A DNA stretch of 64,000 nucleotides from Amycolatopsis sp. FBCC-B4732 (lineage in GTDB: Bacteria; Actinomycetota; Actinomycetes; Mycobacteriales; Pseudonocardiaceae). Shown here piece by piece: positions 52,010-61,875 of the stretch (position 1 is the first letter of the stretch; every line of letters begins with the position of its first letter). Location: assembly GCF_023008405.1 (NCBI RefSeq), contig NZ_CP095376.1, forward strand, positions 3,310,001-3,374,000, in the 5' to 3' direction. The notes below the pieces were generated by a model. That model saw only the letters and a list, made by a program, of their open reading frames with translations. It ran no database searches and was not told the DNA's origin. Both the position numbers and the translations under genes were made by a program.

Positions 52010-55000
52010 TCACGCCGTCACGTGCCGCTTGATGCGGGCGATCAGGTCGTCCGCGTCGACCGGCTTGGTCACGTAGTCGGTCGCGCCGGAGGCGAGGCTC
52101 TTCTCCCGGTCGCCCGGCATCGCCTTGGCCGTCACCGCGACGATCGGGATGGCGGCGTGCTCGGGCATCGCGCGGATCTTCGCGGTCGCGGTGTAGCCGT
52201 CCATCTCCGGCATCATCACGTCCATCAGGATCAGGTCGATGCCGGGGTGGGCGGCGACCGTCTCGACGCCCTTGCGGCCGTCTTCGGCGTGCAGCACCTG
52301 CATCCCGTGCAGCTCCAGGATCCCGGTCAGCGCGTAGACGTTGCGCGGGTCGTCGTCGACGATCAGCACCGTGCGCCCGGACAGCGTGGTGTCGACGTCG
52401 GCCGCCCGCACCGGCGCGGCCGGCTCGTCCGGGCGGACCAGCGGCAGCACCGCGCCGGGCTCTTCGGCCGACAGGTGCAGGGCGATCCGCTCGCGCAGCT
52501 CGTCCAGCCCGGACAGCACTTCGAGCGACTGGACGTCCGCGCGGGACTGCACCAGCTGCTCCAGTTCGCTGTCGAGGCGGCGGCTGTTGTGCGCCAGCAC
52601 CGGCACCAGCCGCAGCGCGCTGTCGCCCTGCATCGCGTCGAGGAACCCGAACGCGGTCCGGTCCGGCAGGTCCAGGTCGAGCACCACGCAGTGGTAGGCG
52701 TCGGTGGCGAGCGCGGCCGCGGCCTCCTGGGTGCCGACCGCCGTCACGACTTCGACGTCGGCGGGTGAGAGGCCGATGTCCCGGCTGTCGGCGAGATCCG
52801 CGGCGGCGCTCTCGGCGACGAGCGTCAGCAGCCCGTGCTGGCGCTCCTCCACGACGAGCAGCCGCCGGTACGCGCGCGGCGCGGACGTGGTGAGCGCGGT
52901 ACCCGGATCACCCGCCACGACGAGCGCGCCGGGGTGGTCACCGGCGGGCAGCGTCGCGAAGTCCGGGCGGGCGACCGGCAGCGAGAAGGTGAACGTGCTG
53001 CCCTCGCCCAGGGTGCTCTCGGCGGTGATGAACCCGCCGAGCAGCTGGGCGATCTCGCGGCTGATCGACAGGCCGAGCCCGGTGCCGCCGTACTTGCGGC
53101 TGGTGGTGCCGTCGGCCTGCTGGAACGCGCCGAAGATCGATTCGAGCTGGTGCTCGGCGATCCCGATGCCGGTGTCGGTGACGCGGAAGGCGACGGCGGC
53201 GCCGTGCGCGCGCAGCGGCCGCGGCAGCGTTTCGACGTCGACCGCCTCGATGTGCAGCTCGATCCCGCCGACCTCGGTGAACTTGACCGCGTTGGACAGC
53301 AGGTTGCGCAGCACCTGCCGCAGCCGCGAGTCGTCGGTGAGCAGTTCGGGCGGCGAGCCGGGGGCGACGGTGATCCGGAAGTCGAGATTGCGCTGGGAGG
53401 TCATCGGCCGGAACGTCGCCTCGACGTAGTCCAGCAGGCCACGCAGCGACACCTGCTCCGGCGTGACGTCCATCTTCCCGGCCTCGACCTTGGACAGGTC
53501 GAGGATGTCGTTGATCAGCTGCAGCAGGTCCGAGCCCGCGGAGTGGATGATCCCGGCGTACTCGACCTGCTTGGCGGTGAGGTTGCGGGTCGGGTTCTGC
53601 GCGAGCAGCTGGGCGAGGATGAGCAGGCTGTTGAGCGGGGTGCGCAGCTCGTGGCTCATGTTGGCCAGGAACTCCGACTTGTACTTCGACGCCAGCGTCA
53701 GCTGCTGGGCGCGGGCCTCCAGCTCCTGGCGGGCCTGCTCGATCTCCAGGTTCTTCGTCTCGATGTCGCGGTTCTGCGTGACCAGCAGCGCCGCCTTCTC
53801 CTCCAGCTCGGCGTTGGACGACTGGAGCTCTTCCTGGCGTGCCTGCAGTTCTTCCGAGCGGGCCTGCAGCTCCGCGGTCAGCCGCTGGGACTCCCCGAGC
53901 AGCTCGTCGGTGCGGGCGTTGGCGACGATGCTGTTGACGTTGACGCCGATCTGCTCCATCAGCAGCTCGAGGAACCCGCGGTGCACCGTGGTGAAGCCGT
54001 GCACCGACGCCAGTTCGATGACGCCGAGCACCTGGTCCTCGACCACGATCGGCAGCACGAAGAGGCTGGCCGGCACGGTGCTCCCGAGGCCGGAGGAGAT
54101 GGTGGCGTAGCCGGGCGGGACGTCGTCGACGGCGATCGGGCGGCGGCTGCGGGCCGCCTGCCCGACGAGCGACTGGCCGATCCGGAAGCGGGCCACCGGG
54201 CCCTCGCCGTCCGGGTGGCCGTACGCGCCGACCAGCCGCAGCTCGGGGACCTCGGCGGTGTCGTCGGCCAGGTAGAACGCGCCGTACTGGGCGTTGACCA
54301 GCGGGACCAGCTCGTCCATCACCGCGGCCGCGACGACGGCGAGGTCGCGCCGGCCCTGCATGAGCCCGGTGATGGTGGCCAGGTTGGACTTCAGCCAGTC
54401 CTGCTCCTGGTTCGCCCGCGTCGTCTCGCGCAGCGACTCCACCATCGAGTTGATGTTGTCCTTCAGCTCGGCGACCTCGCCGGAGGCGTCGACGGTGATC
54501 GAGCGGGTCAGGTCGCCCTCGGCGACGGCGCTGGTGACCTCGGCGATCGCGCGGACCTGCCGGGTGAGGTTCCCGGCCAGCTCGTTGACGTTCTCGGTCA
54601 GCCGCTTCCAGGTGCCCGAGACGCCCTCGACCTCGGCCTGGCCGCCGAGGCGGCCTTCGCTGCCGACCTCGCGCGCCACGCGCGTGACCTCCGCGGCGAA
54701 CGCCGAGAGCTGGTCGACCATCGTGTTGATCGTGGTCTTGAGCTCGAGGATCTCGCCGCGGGCGTCGACGTCGATCTTGCGGGTCAAGTCGCCCTGCGCG
54801 ACGGCGGTGGTCACCTGGGCGATGTTGCGGACCTGCCCGGTGAGGTTGTTCGCCATCGAGTTGACGTTGTCGGTGAGGTCCTTCCAGGTGCCGGCGACGT
54901 TCGGCACGCGCGCCTGGCCGCCGAGCATGCCTTCGGTGCCGACCTCGCGGGCGACGCGGGTGACCTCGTCCGCGAACGCCGAGAGCGTGTCGACCATCGT

Positions 55001-56569
55001 GTTGATGACGTCGGCCAGCGCCGCGACCTCGCCCTTGGCCTCGACGGTGATCTTGCCGGAGAGGTCACCGCGGGCGACGGCCGTCGCGACCTGGGCGATC
55101 GAGCGGACCTGCCCGGTCAGGTTGGACGCCATCACGTTGACGTTGTCGGTGAGGTTCTTCCACGTGCCGGAGACCCCGCGGACGGTCGCCTGGCCACCGA
55201 GGTTGCCTTCGGTGCCGACTTCGCGGGCGACGCGGGTGACCTCGTCCGCGAACGCGGACAGCTGGTCCACCATCGTGTTGATGGTGTCCTTGAGCTCGAG
55301 GATTTCGCCGCGCGCGTCGACGCGGATCTTCTGGGACAGGTCACCGCGCGCGACGGCGGTGGTGACCTGGGCGATCGAGCGGACCTGCGCGGTGAGGTTG
55401 TCGGCCATGACGTTGACCGACTCGGTGAGGTCCTTCCAGGTGCCGGAGACGCCCTTGACGTCCGCCTGGCCGCCCAGCCGTCCCTCGGTCCCGACCTCGC
55501 GCGCCACCCGGGTGACCTCGTCCGCGAACGCGGACAGCTGATCCACCATCGTGTTCAGCGTGTCCTTGAGCTCCAGGACCTCGCCGCGGGCGGTCACGTT
55601 GATCTTCTGCGAGAGGTCGCCCTTCGCCACCGCGGTGGCGACCTGGGCGATGTTGCGGACCTGGTCGGTCAGGTTGCCCGCCATGAAGTTCACCGAGTCG
55701 GTGAGGTCGCGCCAGGTGCCCGAGACGCCCTTGACGTCGGCCTGGCCGCCCAGCCGCCCCTCGGTGCCCACCTCGCGGGCGACGCGGGTGACCTCGTCCG
55801 CGAAGGAGGACAGCTGGTCCACCATCGTGTTGATCGTGCTCTTGAGCTCGAGGATCTCGCCCCGGGCGTCGACGGTGATCTTCTGCGAGAGGTCGCCCTT
55901 CGCCACCGCGGTGGTCACCTGGGCGACGTTGCGGACCTGGTCGGTCAGGTTCCCGGCCATGAAGTTGACCGAGTCGGTGAGGTCGCGCCAGACGCCGCCG
56001 ACGCCGGGCACCTGCGCCTGCCCGCCGAGGCGGCCTTCGCTGCCGACCTCGCGGGCCACGCGGGTGACCTCGTCCGCGAAGGAGGACAGCTGGTCCACCA
56101 TCGTGTTGACGGTGTCCTTCAGCTCGAGGATCTCACCGCGCGCGTCGACGTCGATCTTCTGCGAGAGGTCGCCCTTCGCGACCGCGGTCGCCACCTGCGC
56201 GATGTCGCGGACCTGGGTGGTGAGGTTGCCGGCCATGGCGTTCACCGAGTCGGTGAGGTCCTTCCAGGTGCCGGACACGCCGGGGACCTTCGCCTGCCCG
56301 CCGAGCTGGCCCTCGCTTCCGACCTCGCGGGCGACGCGGGTGACCTCGGAGGTGAACAGCGACAGCTGGTCGGCCATGCCGTTGAACACGGTGGCGATCT
56401 CACCCAGCAGGCCGTCGGCCCCGCCGGGCAGCCGGATGCCGAAGTCGCCGTCGCGGACCGCGGTCAGCCCGGCCAGCAGCCGGCGAAGCTCCTGCTCCCC
56501 CGCCTCGCCCACGCCTGCGACCGCGCCTTTGGTCCCCGGGCGCGCCCCTTCGACCATTGCCCCACCCAT
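52010..56569 (-). CDS. Soluble hybrid histidine kinase with eight HAMP domains
   Basis: The protein has 1,519 residues and no transmembrane segment. Eight HAMP-like units in a 92-residue periodic array fill about residues 30-735, followed by a GAF domain (about 745-890), a coiled coil, HisKA with phospho-acceptor His near 972 (SHELRTPLN), HATPase ([10 protein letters not shown]), a degenerate receiver and a second full receiver ([13 protein letters not shown], Asp near 1450). The layout resembles fungal group III osmosensor kinases and some bacterial relatives. ATG 56569 is tentative; ATG 56557 is possible. It is followed closely by the SpoIIE gene. Confidence 0.9.
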   Translation of the reverse strand: MGGAMVEGARPGTKGAVAGVGEAGEQELRRLLAGLTAVRDGDFGIRLPGGADGLLGEIATVFNGMADQLSLFTSEVTRVAREVGSEGQLGGQAKVPGVSGTWKDLTDSVNAMAGNLTTQVRDIAQVATAVAKGDLSQKIDVDARGEILELKDTVNTMVDQLSSFADEVTRVAREVGSEGRLGGQAQVPGVGGVWRDLTDSVNFMAGNLTDQVRNVAQVTTAVAKGDLSQKITVDARGEILELKSTINTMVDQLSSFADEVTRVAREVGTEGRLGGQADVKGVSGTWRDLTDSVNFMAGNLTDQVRNIAQVATAVAKGDLSQKINVTARGEVLELKDTLNTMVDQLSAFADEVTRVAREVGTEGRLGGQADVKGVSGTWKDLTESVNVMADNLTAQVRSIAQVTTAVARGDLSQKIRVDARGEILELKDTINTMVDQLSAFADEVTRVAREVGTEGNLGGQATVRGVSGTWKNLTDNVNVMASNLTGQVRSIAQVATAVARGDLSGKITVEAKGEVAALADVINTMVDTLSAFADEVTRVAREVGTEGMLGGQARVPNVAGTWKDLTDNVNSMANNLTGQVRNIAQVTTAVAQGDLTRKIDVDARGEILELKTTINTMVDQLSAFAAEVTRVAREVGSEGRLGGQAEVEGVSGTWKRLTENVNELAGNLTRQVRAIAEVTSAVAEGDLTRSITVDASGEVAELKDNINSMVESLRETTRANQEQDWLKSNLATITGLMQGRRDLAVVAAAVMDELVPLVNAQYGAFYLADDTAEVPELRLVGAYGHPDGEGPVARFRIGQSLVGQAARSRRPIAVDDVPPGYATISSGLGSTVPASLFVLPIVVEDQVLGVIELASVHGFTTVHRGFLELLMEQIGVNVNSIVANARTDELLGESQRLTAELQARSEELQARQEELQSSNAELEEKAALLVTQNRDIETKNLEIEQARQELEARAQQLTLASKYKSEFLANMSHELRTPLNSLLILAQLLAQNPTRNLTAKQVEYAGIIHSAGSDLLQLINDILDLSKVEAGKMDVTPEQVSLRGLLDYVEATFRPMTSQRNLDFRITVAPGSPPELLTDDSRLRQVLRNLLSNAVKFTEVGGIELHIEAVDVETLPRPLRAHGAAVAFRVTDTGIGIAEHQLESIFGAFQQADGTTSRKYGGTGLGLSISREIAQLLGGFITAESTLGEGSTFTFSLPVARPDFATLPAGDHPGALVVAGDPGTALTTSAPRAYRRLLVVEERQHGLLTLVAESAAADLADSRDIGLSPADVEVVTAVGTQEAAAALATDAYHCVVLDLDLPDRTAFGFLDAMQGDSALRLVPVLAHNSRRLDSELEQLVQSRADVQSLEVLSGLDELRERIALHLSAEEPGAVLPLVRPDEPAAPVRAADVDTTLSGRTVLIVDDDPRNVYALTGILELHGMQVLHAEDGRKGVETVAAHPGIDLILMDVMMPEMDGYTATAKIRAMPEHAAIPIVAVTAKAMPGDREKSLASGATDYVTKPVDADDLIARIKRHVTA
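54400..56360 (-). repeat. HAMP-encoding repeats, exact 276-bp period
   Basis: The segment beginning GACCTCGCGG (or a close variant) recurs at 54665, 54941, 55217, 55493, 55769, 56045 and 56321, each exactly 276 bp (92 codons) from the next with no indels. The copies encode the [16 protein letters not shown] unit of the hybrid kinase. Confidence 0.9.
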
Positions 56570-56636
56570 CCGCCACCCGTTTCTCCGGTCGTCGGCGCCC
56601 CGGCGCCGTCCCGGTGAGCACACCGGATGGCTCAGC

Positions 56637-56654
56637 ATAGTGCAGCTGCACTAT
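56637..56654. promoter_or_regulatory. Perfect 18-bp palindrome upstream of hybrid kinase
   Basis: ATAGTGCAGCTGCACTAT is fully self-complementary and lies about 68 bp upstream of the hybrid kinase start. Its size and AT-rich ends fit a TetR- or MarR-type operator. No such regulator is encoded in this window. Confidence 0.6.
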
Positions 56655-56887
56655 CCTGAGCGGCAACGGTTGAGCAACCAGCCGCGCCCGTGTCCGCGCG
56701 CGCTCCCCAGGCGGTGCTCGAGAGCCTTTCCTTTCCCCCCCAGGCCATCCGGCCACGTTGACCCATTCGGCTGAACGCGCTCCCAGACAGCGGTACCCCA
56801 CGCACGAGGGGGTCACCGCCCGTTGTCGCGCGCGGCGGTGAGGGGTCCACAATGGACGCTCCACTGTGGACGAGATGGGTCGCGCCG

Positions 56888-56914
56888 TGGTCGCGAATGA
56901 GTCATTCGCGACCA
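56888..56914. repeat. Perfect 27-bp inverted repeat
   Basis: TGGTCGCGAATGA (56888-56900) and TCATTCGCGACCA (56902-56914) are exact inverted copies around one base. It lies in the long divergent intergenic region and could be a dispersed palindromic element or an operator. Confidence 0.55.
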
Positions 56915-57104
56915 TGGCACCGGCGTGTCGCCGAGGCCGGAGCGACCTCGAGCAGGCGGCGCACGGGGGCACAAGCAACTCGGCGCGACCCGGCAGCGAG
57001 CACTGCGGTCCGGCAGCAACCGCGCGGCGGCCCCAGGCAGCCCCGCGGCGAGCACCCGGCGGCAAATTGCGCGGCGGCAGCAACCCGCGAGCGGCGGCGT
57101 GGGG

Positions 57105-57404
57105 GCGACCGCAAGCACCCCGGCGGCAGCGAGCAGCGGCGCGGACAACCGCAAGCACCCCACCGGCAACGCGGCGACGGCAAACAACACCGCGAGCAGC
57201 CGCCACCGAGCGACGGCGCAGGCGACCGCAAGCACCCCGCCGACAGCGAGCAGCGGCGCAGACAACCGCAAGCACCCCACCGGCAACGCGGCGACGGCAA
57301 ACAACACCGCGAGCAGCCGCCACCGAGCGACGGCGCAGGCGACCGCAAGCACCCCGCCGACAGCGAGCAGCGGCGCGGACAACCGCAAGCACCCCACCGG
57401 CAAC
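57105..57404. repeat. 117-bp tandem minisatellite, about 2.6 copies
   Basis: GCGACCGCAAGCACCCC begins units at 57105, 57222 and 57339, exactly 117 bp apart, with only a few base differences; the third unit breaks off near 57404. Within each unit a shorter GCAAGCACCCC motif occurs twice. 117 is a multiple of three, so the repeat is open in several frames but no gene is evident. Confidence 0.85.
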
Positions 57405-57462
57405 CCGCGGCGACACGGGCGACGGCACGACTATCCCGCCGCCCCCGGGGTACCCCTCCGGC

Positions 57463-58620
57463 ATGGATGCCGAGAACCTGGTCGTCGTCGGAAGCGGGCC
57501 GGCCGGTGTGTCGGCGGCCCGCGCCTACCGGGAAGCGGGTGGCACCGGGCCGGTCCGCCTGCTCACCGCGGACCCCGACCCGCCCTACGAGCGCCCGCCG
57601 CTGTCCAAGGAATTCCTGCGGGGCGAAGCCGATCTCCCACCGCTGGACGAAGAACTCGCCGAAAAGCACGACCTCACCATCACGCTGGACGACCCCGTCA
57701 CCGAACTGGGCGAGGACAGCGTGCGCACCGCCTCGGGCGCGGTGCACCCGTTCACCGCCTGCGTACTCGCCACCGGCGCGGAACCCGTCCGGCCCGACCT
57801 CCCGGGTGCCGACCACCCCGACGTGCGGACCCTCCGATCGGCCGCCGACTCCCGTGCACTGCGAGCGGCCGCGCACGGAGTGCGCAGCGCGATCGTCGTG
57901 GGCGCCGGATTCATCGGCTGCGAAGCCGCCATCTCGCTCACCCGGCTCGGGCTTCAGGTGACCATCGTCTGCCCCGACGACGTCCCGCAGGAGAAGCGGC
58001 TCGGCCCCGACGCCGGGCGATTCCTCTTGCGCTGGCTCAAATCCGAGGGCGTGAGCGTCCTGCGCGGGACGAAGCTGCTGTCGGTCGAGGGCGGCCACCG
58101 GGTCCGCACCGACCTCGTGCCGGTCCTCGACGCGGGGCTCGTCGTGCTCGCCACCGGCGTCCGGCCCCGGATCGGGCTGGCCGAAGCGGCCGGGCTCGCC
58201 GTCGAACGAGGCCGGATCCGCACCGACGAACACCTGCGCACCAGCAAGCCCGGCGTGCTCGCCGCCGGCGACGTCGCGCTGGCCTACAACCCGGCGGCCG
58301 GGCGCGCACTGGCCGTCGAGCACTGGGGTGAGGGCCTCGCGATGGGCGAAGTCGCCGGGCGGACCGCGGCCGGTGAAGACGCCGTCTGGGACGAGGTTCC
58401 CGGCTTCTGGTCGGTGCTCGGCGACCGCGTCCTGAAGTACGCCGCCTGGGGCGACGGCTTCGACCGCGCGCGCCCCTTCCCGCGCGACGACGGGGGTTTC
58501 ACCGTCTGGTACGAGCGCGAGGGGCGGACGGTCGGCGTCCTCACCCACGAAGCCGACGAGGACTACGAACGGGGCCGGGACCTGATCAAGCGCGGCGTCA
58601 CAGCCAGTCCTTCTTCTTGA
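57463..58620 (+). CDS. FAD/NAD-dependent ferredoxin reductase-like oxidoreductase
   Basis: The protein has 385 residues. An FAD-binding GSGPAGVSAARAYREAG lies at about 10-26, the contact ERPPLSKEFL at about 44-53, NAD-binding GAGFIGCEAA near 149, and the FAD-closing GVLAAGDVA near 265. The short C-terminal domain resembles ferredoxin or rubredoxin reductases of oxygenase systems. No partner ferredoxin is adjacent. TACCCC lies 6 nt before ATG 57463, suggesting a leaderless mRNA. The 3' end overlaps corA by 23 bp. Confidence 0.88.
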   Translation: MDAENLVVVGSGPAGVSAARAYREAGGTGPVRLLTADPDPPYERPPLSKEFLRGEADLPPLDEELAEKHDLTITLDDPVTELGEDSVRTASGAVHPFTACVLATGAEPVRPDLPGADHPDVRTLRSAADSRALRAAAHGVRSAIVVGAGFIGCEAAISLTRLGLQVTIVCPDDVPQEKRLGPDAGRFLLRWLKSEGVSVLRGTKLLSVEGGHRVRTDLVPVLDAGLVVLATGVRPRIGLAEAAGLAVERGRIRTDEHLRTSKPGVLAAGDVALAYNPAAGRALAVEHWGEGLAMGEVAGRTAAGEDAVWDEVPGFWSVLGDRVLKYAAWGDGFDRARPFPRDDGGFTVWYEREGRTVGVLTHEADEDYERGRDLIKRGVTASPSS

Positions 58621-59569
58621 ACAACGTGTACAGCCCGACCGAAAGCACCAGCATGACGGTCGTCGAAACCCAGAACCCGAGCGTCGTGCCGTTGCCCGGG
58701 TAAGGGACGTTCTGGCCGTAGAACCCGGTCACCGCGGTGGGCACCGCGATCACCGCCGCCCACCCGGTGACCTTCTTCATGATCAGGTTCAGCCGGTCGC
58801 TCTGCAGGTTCAGCTGGGTTTCGCGGACTGTCGTGAGGCGTTCGCGCAGCGCCTCGGCGTGGTCGGCGGCCTGCCGCGCGTGGTCGTGGACGTCCTCGAA
58901 GTACGGGCGGGTGGTGCCGTCGGCCAGCCTCAGGTCCGGGCGCATCAGCGAGGCGACGACGTCGGGCACGGGAGCCACGACCCGGCGCAGCGCGGTCAGG
59001 TTCTTGCGCAGGCGGAACGAGCGCCGCTGCAGCTCGGCGGTGTCCGGGCGGTCGTCGAACACCAGGTCCTCCAGCGCCTCGACCTCGTCGTCGAGCACCT
59101 GGACGGCGTCGAAGTGGCCGTCGACGACGTGGTCGAGCAGGCCGTGCAGCAGGAAGGGCACGCCGGACTTCGCCAGGTCGGTGGCCTGGTCCCAGCGGCG
59201 GGTGACGGCCTCGATGTCGAACCCGTCGTCCTTGCGGACGGTCACCAGCGCGCGGGGCGTGATGAACACGGCGAGCTCGGCGGTCTCGGTGCGCTCGGCC
59301 GCGGCGTCGAACCGGACGGCGTAGGCGGTCAGGAAGGCGTGCCCGTCGTAGCGGTCGAGCTTGGGCCGCTGGTGCTCCTGGACGGCGTCTTCGACGGCGA
59401 GCCGGTGCAGGCCCAGCTCCTCGGCGAGCTCGGCCAGGTCCGCTTCGGACGGTTCACAGAGGTCGACCCACACGGTGGTGTCCGGTTCGGCCAGGAAGTC
59501 GGAAACGGCCGCTACCGAGAAGTCTTCCTTGTGCAGCACGCCGTCGCGGTAGGCGCGGGTTCTCCTCAT
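58598..59569 (-). CDS. corA: CorA-family magnesium/divalent cation transporter
   Basis: The protein has 323 residues. The soluble N-terminal funnel domain is followed by two C-terminal transmembrane helices, with the pore motif GFYGQN in place of the usual YGMN and a basic tail (LFKKKDWL). The GQN variant occurs in actinobacterial CorA proteins and does not itself indicate loss of function. ATG 59569 follows a weak ribosome site; GTG 59575 is possible. It overlaps the flavoprotein gene convergently. Confidence 0.9.
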   Translation of the reverse strand: MRRTRAYRDGVLHKEDFSVAAVSDFLAEPDTTVWVDLCEPSEADLAELAEELGLHRLAVEDAVQEHQRPKLDRYDGHAFLTAYAVRFDAAAERTETAELAVFITPRALVTVRKDDGFDIEAVTRRWDQATDLAKSGVPFLLHGLLDHVVDGHFDAVQVLDDEVEALEDLVFDDRPDTAELQRRSFRLRKNLTALRRVVAPVPDVVASLMRPDLRLADGTTRPYFEDVHDHARQAADHAEALRERLTTVRETQLNLQSDRLNLIMKKVTGWAAVIAVPTAVTGFYGQNVPYPGNGTTLGFWVSTTVMLVLSVGLYTLFKKKDWL

Positions 59570-59635
59570 GGTCACCGGGTTCCCGATCGGGAAGGCGTTC
59601 ACACGTCGGCGTAGGCCGCGCGAAAACGGGTACCC

Positions 59636-60595
59636 GTGGATCTTGTGAACGCACGCCTGCTGGCCGAGCAGCCGCCCAAGCCCCTGTCCTCGCCGCGCAC
59701 CGCCGCCGTCGTCGGTGCCGAACTGCGCTCCCTGCACACCGCCGGCGAGCTGGACCTGCCGCTGCCCGGCGGCGACGGGACCGCGGCCCGCTGGGCGGCG
59801 CTGGCCGCGTTCGGCCGCCGCGACCTGACCCTCGCCCGGCTCGCCGAGGGGCACGCCGACGCCGTCGCGATCCTGGCCGAGGCGGGCCGCTCCCCCGTGC
59901 CCGGCGCGCTCTACGGCGTGTGGGCGGCGAAGTCCGGCGGCACCGGCGCGGTGCTCGAAGACGGCGTCCTCACCGGCACGGTCCGGTTCTGCTCGGGACT
60001 GTCCCTGCTCGACCGCGCTCTGGTCGCCGCGGGAGATCGGCTGGTGGAGGCGGATCTCGCCGGCCCGGGCGTGCGGCGGCACCCGGACGCCTGGCAGGCG
60101 GTCGGGATGGACGCCTCCGACAGCGGCGACGTCGTCTTCGACGGCGTGCGCGCGGACGTCGTCGGCCCGCCCGGCTGGTACGTGGCGCGCCCCGGGTTCG
60201 CGCTCGGCGGCGCCGGCGTGGCGGCGGTCTGGCTCGGCGGCGCGGCGGGCGTCTTCGACGGCGTCCTCGCCTACCTGCGTGAGCGCGGCGGCGCCGACGA
60301 GCACCAGCTGGCGCACGTCGGCGCGATGCACACCGCGTTGTCCGCCGCCGAGGCCGTGCTCGCCCGGGCCGCCGAGGGACCGGTGGCTCCGCTGCTCGCG
60401 GGCACCTGCCGGGCCGCGGCCGAACGGACCGCCGTCGAGGTGCTGGAACGGGCGCTGAAGGTCACCGGGCCGACGCCGGCGTGCCGGGACCGGCGCTTCG
60501 CCCAGCGGGTCGCCGATCTGCCGGTGTACGTGCGGCAGCACCACGCCGAGCGGGACCTCGCCGCGCTCGGCCGCGACGTCCTGGGCACGCCGTGA
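59636..60595 (+). CDS. Short acyl-CoA dehydrogenase-like flavoprotein
   Basis: The protein has 319 residues, about 60-80 shorter than usual. The middle beta domain (GAVLEDGVLTGTVRFCSGLS, MDASDSGDVVFDGVRAD) and the C-terminal helical RVADLPVYVRQHHAERDLAALG fit the acyl-CoA dehydrogenase/DszC group; the N-terminal helical domain is reduced. The RQHHAERD ending is more typical of flavin-dependent oxidases or monooxygenases than of fatty-acid dehydrogenases. GTG 59636 is the first gene of a coupled three-gene operon. Confidence 0.75.
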   Translation: MDLVNARLLAEQPPKPLSSPRTAAVVGAELRSLHTAGELDLPLPGGDGTAARWAALAAFGRRDLTLARLAEGHADAVAILAEAGRSPVPGALYGVWAAKSGGTGAVLEDGVLTGTVRFCSGLSLLDRALVAAGDRLVEADLAGPGVRRHPDAWQAVGMDASDSGDVVFDGVRADVVGPPGWYVARPGFALGGAGVAAVWLGGAAGVFDGVLAYLRERGGADEHQLAHVGAMHTALSAAEAVLARAAEGPVAPLLAGTCRAAAERTAVEVLERALKVTGPTPACRDRRFAQRVADLPVYVRQHHAERDLAALGRDVLGTP

Positions 60596-61875
60596 CCGCG
60601 TATGTTCCCGAAGCCGACTGGGCCGCGCGGCCCGCGTCGCCGGACTGGCCGGCGCAGGCGTTCGAGCGCGCGCTGGTCGTCGCCGCCCACCCCGACGACG
60701 AGACGCTCGGCGCGAGCGGGCTCCTGCAGCGCCTGCACGCCGCGGGCACCGGGGTGACGCTCGTCGTCGCGACCGACGGCGAGGCCGCGTTCCCCGCCTC
60801 GAGCCCCGCGGAACGCCGTGAGCTGGGCCGGACGCGTCGCCGGGAACTGCGGGATTCCCTGCGGGCACAGGGGCTTTCCGACGTCGAGCCGGTGTGGCTC
60901 GGCCTGCCGGACGCCGATCTCGCGGCGTACGGCGGCGAACTGGCGGCGGCGTTGCGGGAGCGCGCCGGCGGTCACGACCTGTGCTTGTTCCCGTGGCCGG
61001 ACGACCCGCACCCGGACCACCAGGCCGCCGCGCGGGCCGCGCTCGCCGCCGCGCCGCTCACGGCGCAGTGCTGGTCGTACCCGATCTGGCTGTGGCATTG
61101 GCTGCGCCCGGACGATCCGGCCATCCCGTGGGCGCGGGCCCGGTCGCTCCGGCTCACGGCGGCGGAGCGCGCCGGCAAGGCGGCCGCGATCGAGGCGTTC
61201 CCTTCGCAGCTCGGGCCGGGTCCGCGCGGCGAGGACCCGATCCTGCCGGCGGAGGTGCTGGCCCACTTCGCGCGCGACACCGAGGTGTTCTTCCGCGAGC
61301 CGCCGCGGGGTTCGGCGCCGGTCAGCCGGTTCGCGGAGCTGTACGCGGGTGCCGAGGACCCGTGGTCGGTCGGGACGAAGTGGTACGAGCGGCGCAAGCG
61401 GGCGGTGGCGCTGGCGTGCCTACCCGACGAGCGCTACGGCACGGTCGTCGAGCCGGGCTGCGGCGTCGGCGCGCTCACCCTCGACCTCGCCGGCCGGGCC
61501 GACCGGGTGCTGGCCTTCGACCCCGTGCCCGCCGCCGTCGAGCGCGCCCGCAAGGCCGTCGCCTATCTGTCTCATGTGGACGTCCACATCGGATCGGTGC
61601 CCGAGGCCGTCCCGGCCGGCCCGGCCGACCTGTTCGTCTACGGCGAACTGCTGTACTACCTGGACGATCGCGCGCTCGAGGAGACCGTCGAGGCGTCGGT
61701 GGCCGCGCTGCGCCCCGGCGGGCACCTGCTCGCGGTGCACTGGCGGCCGTGGGCGCCCGAAGCGCCGCGCGACGGCCGGGACGCCCACGCCCGGCTGCTG
61801 GCGCACCCGGCGTTCGAGCCGCTGGTCGAGCACACCGACGACCAGTTCCTGCTGCACGTGCTGAGGCGCCGGTGA
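60592..61875 (+). CDS. PIG-L deacetylase fused to class I SAM methyltransferase
   Basis: The protein has 427 residues. The N-terminal PIG-L/LmbE domain has the zinc motifs AAHPDDE (near 33) and PHPDH (near 140), typical of deacetylases acting on N-acetylglucosamine-like sugars. The C-terminal NodS-like methyltransferase has VVEPGCGVGALTLDLA (near 287). The fusion suggests deacetylation followed by N-methylation of one substrate. GTG 60592 overlaps the upstream stop (GTGA). Confidence 0.88.
   Translation: MTAYVPEADWAARPASPDWPAQAFERALVVAAHPDDETLGASGLLQRLHAAGTGVTLVVATDGEAAFPASSPAERRELGRTRRRELRDSLRAQGLSDVEPVWLGLPDADLAAYGGELAAALRERAGGHDLCLFPWPDDPHPDHQAAARAALAAAPLTAQCWSYPIWLWHWLRPDDPAIPWARARSLRLTAAERAGKAAAIEAFPSQLGPGPRGEDPILPAEVLAHFARDTEVFFREPPRGSAPVSRFAELYAGAEDPWSVGTKWYERRKRAVALACLPDERYGTVVEPGCGVGALTLDLAGRADRVLAFDPVPAAVERARKAVAYLSHVDVHIGSVPEAVPAGPADLFVYGELLYYLDDRALEETVEASVAALRPGGHLLAVHWRPWAPEAPRDGRDAHARLLAHPAFEPLVEHTDDQFLLHVLRRR

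Larger units (their letters stand above)
56570..57462. other. Long divergent intergenic region
   Basis: These 893 bp separate the hybrid kinase from the flavoprotein gene. They hold an 18-bp palindrome (56637), a pair of inverted GTCCAC/GTGGAC boxes around 56848-56874, a 27-bp palindrome (56888) and a 117-bp tandem repeat (57105). Several open frames cross it, but none has a plausible start and family similarity. Confidence 0.6.

Noticed and set aside
52835..56617. Plus-strand open frame with repeated segments opposite the hybrid kinase
   Set aside because: The repeats are the mirror of the HAMP-encoding repeats, not an independent repeat protein.
56813..57403. Minus-strand frame with hydrophobic 39-residue repeats
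   Set aside because: The repeat comes from the 117-bp minisatellite being divisible by three; there is no convincing start or ribosome site and all frames are similarly open.
57105..57404. Possible CRISPR array
   Set aside because: Units of 117 bp follow one another directly without unique spacers, and no cas genes are present.
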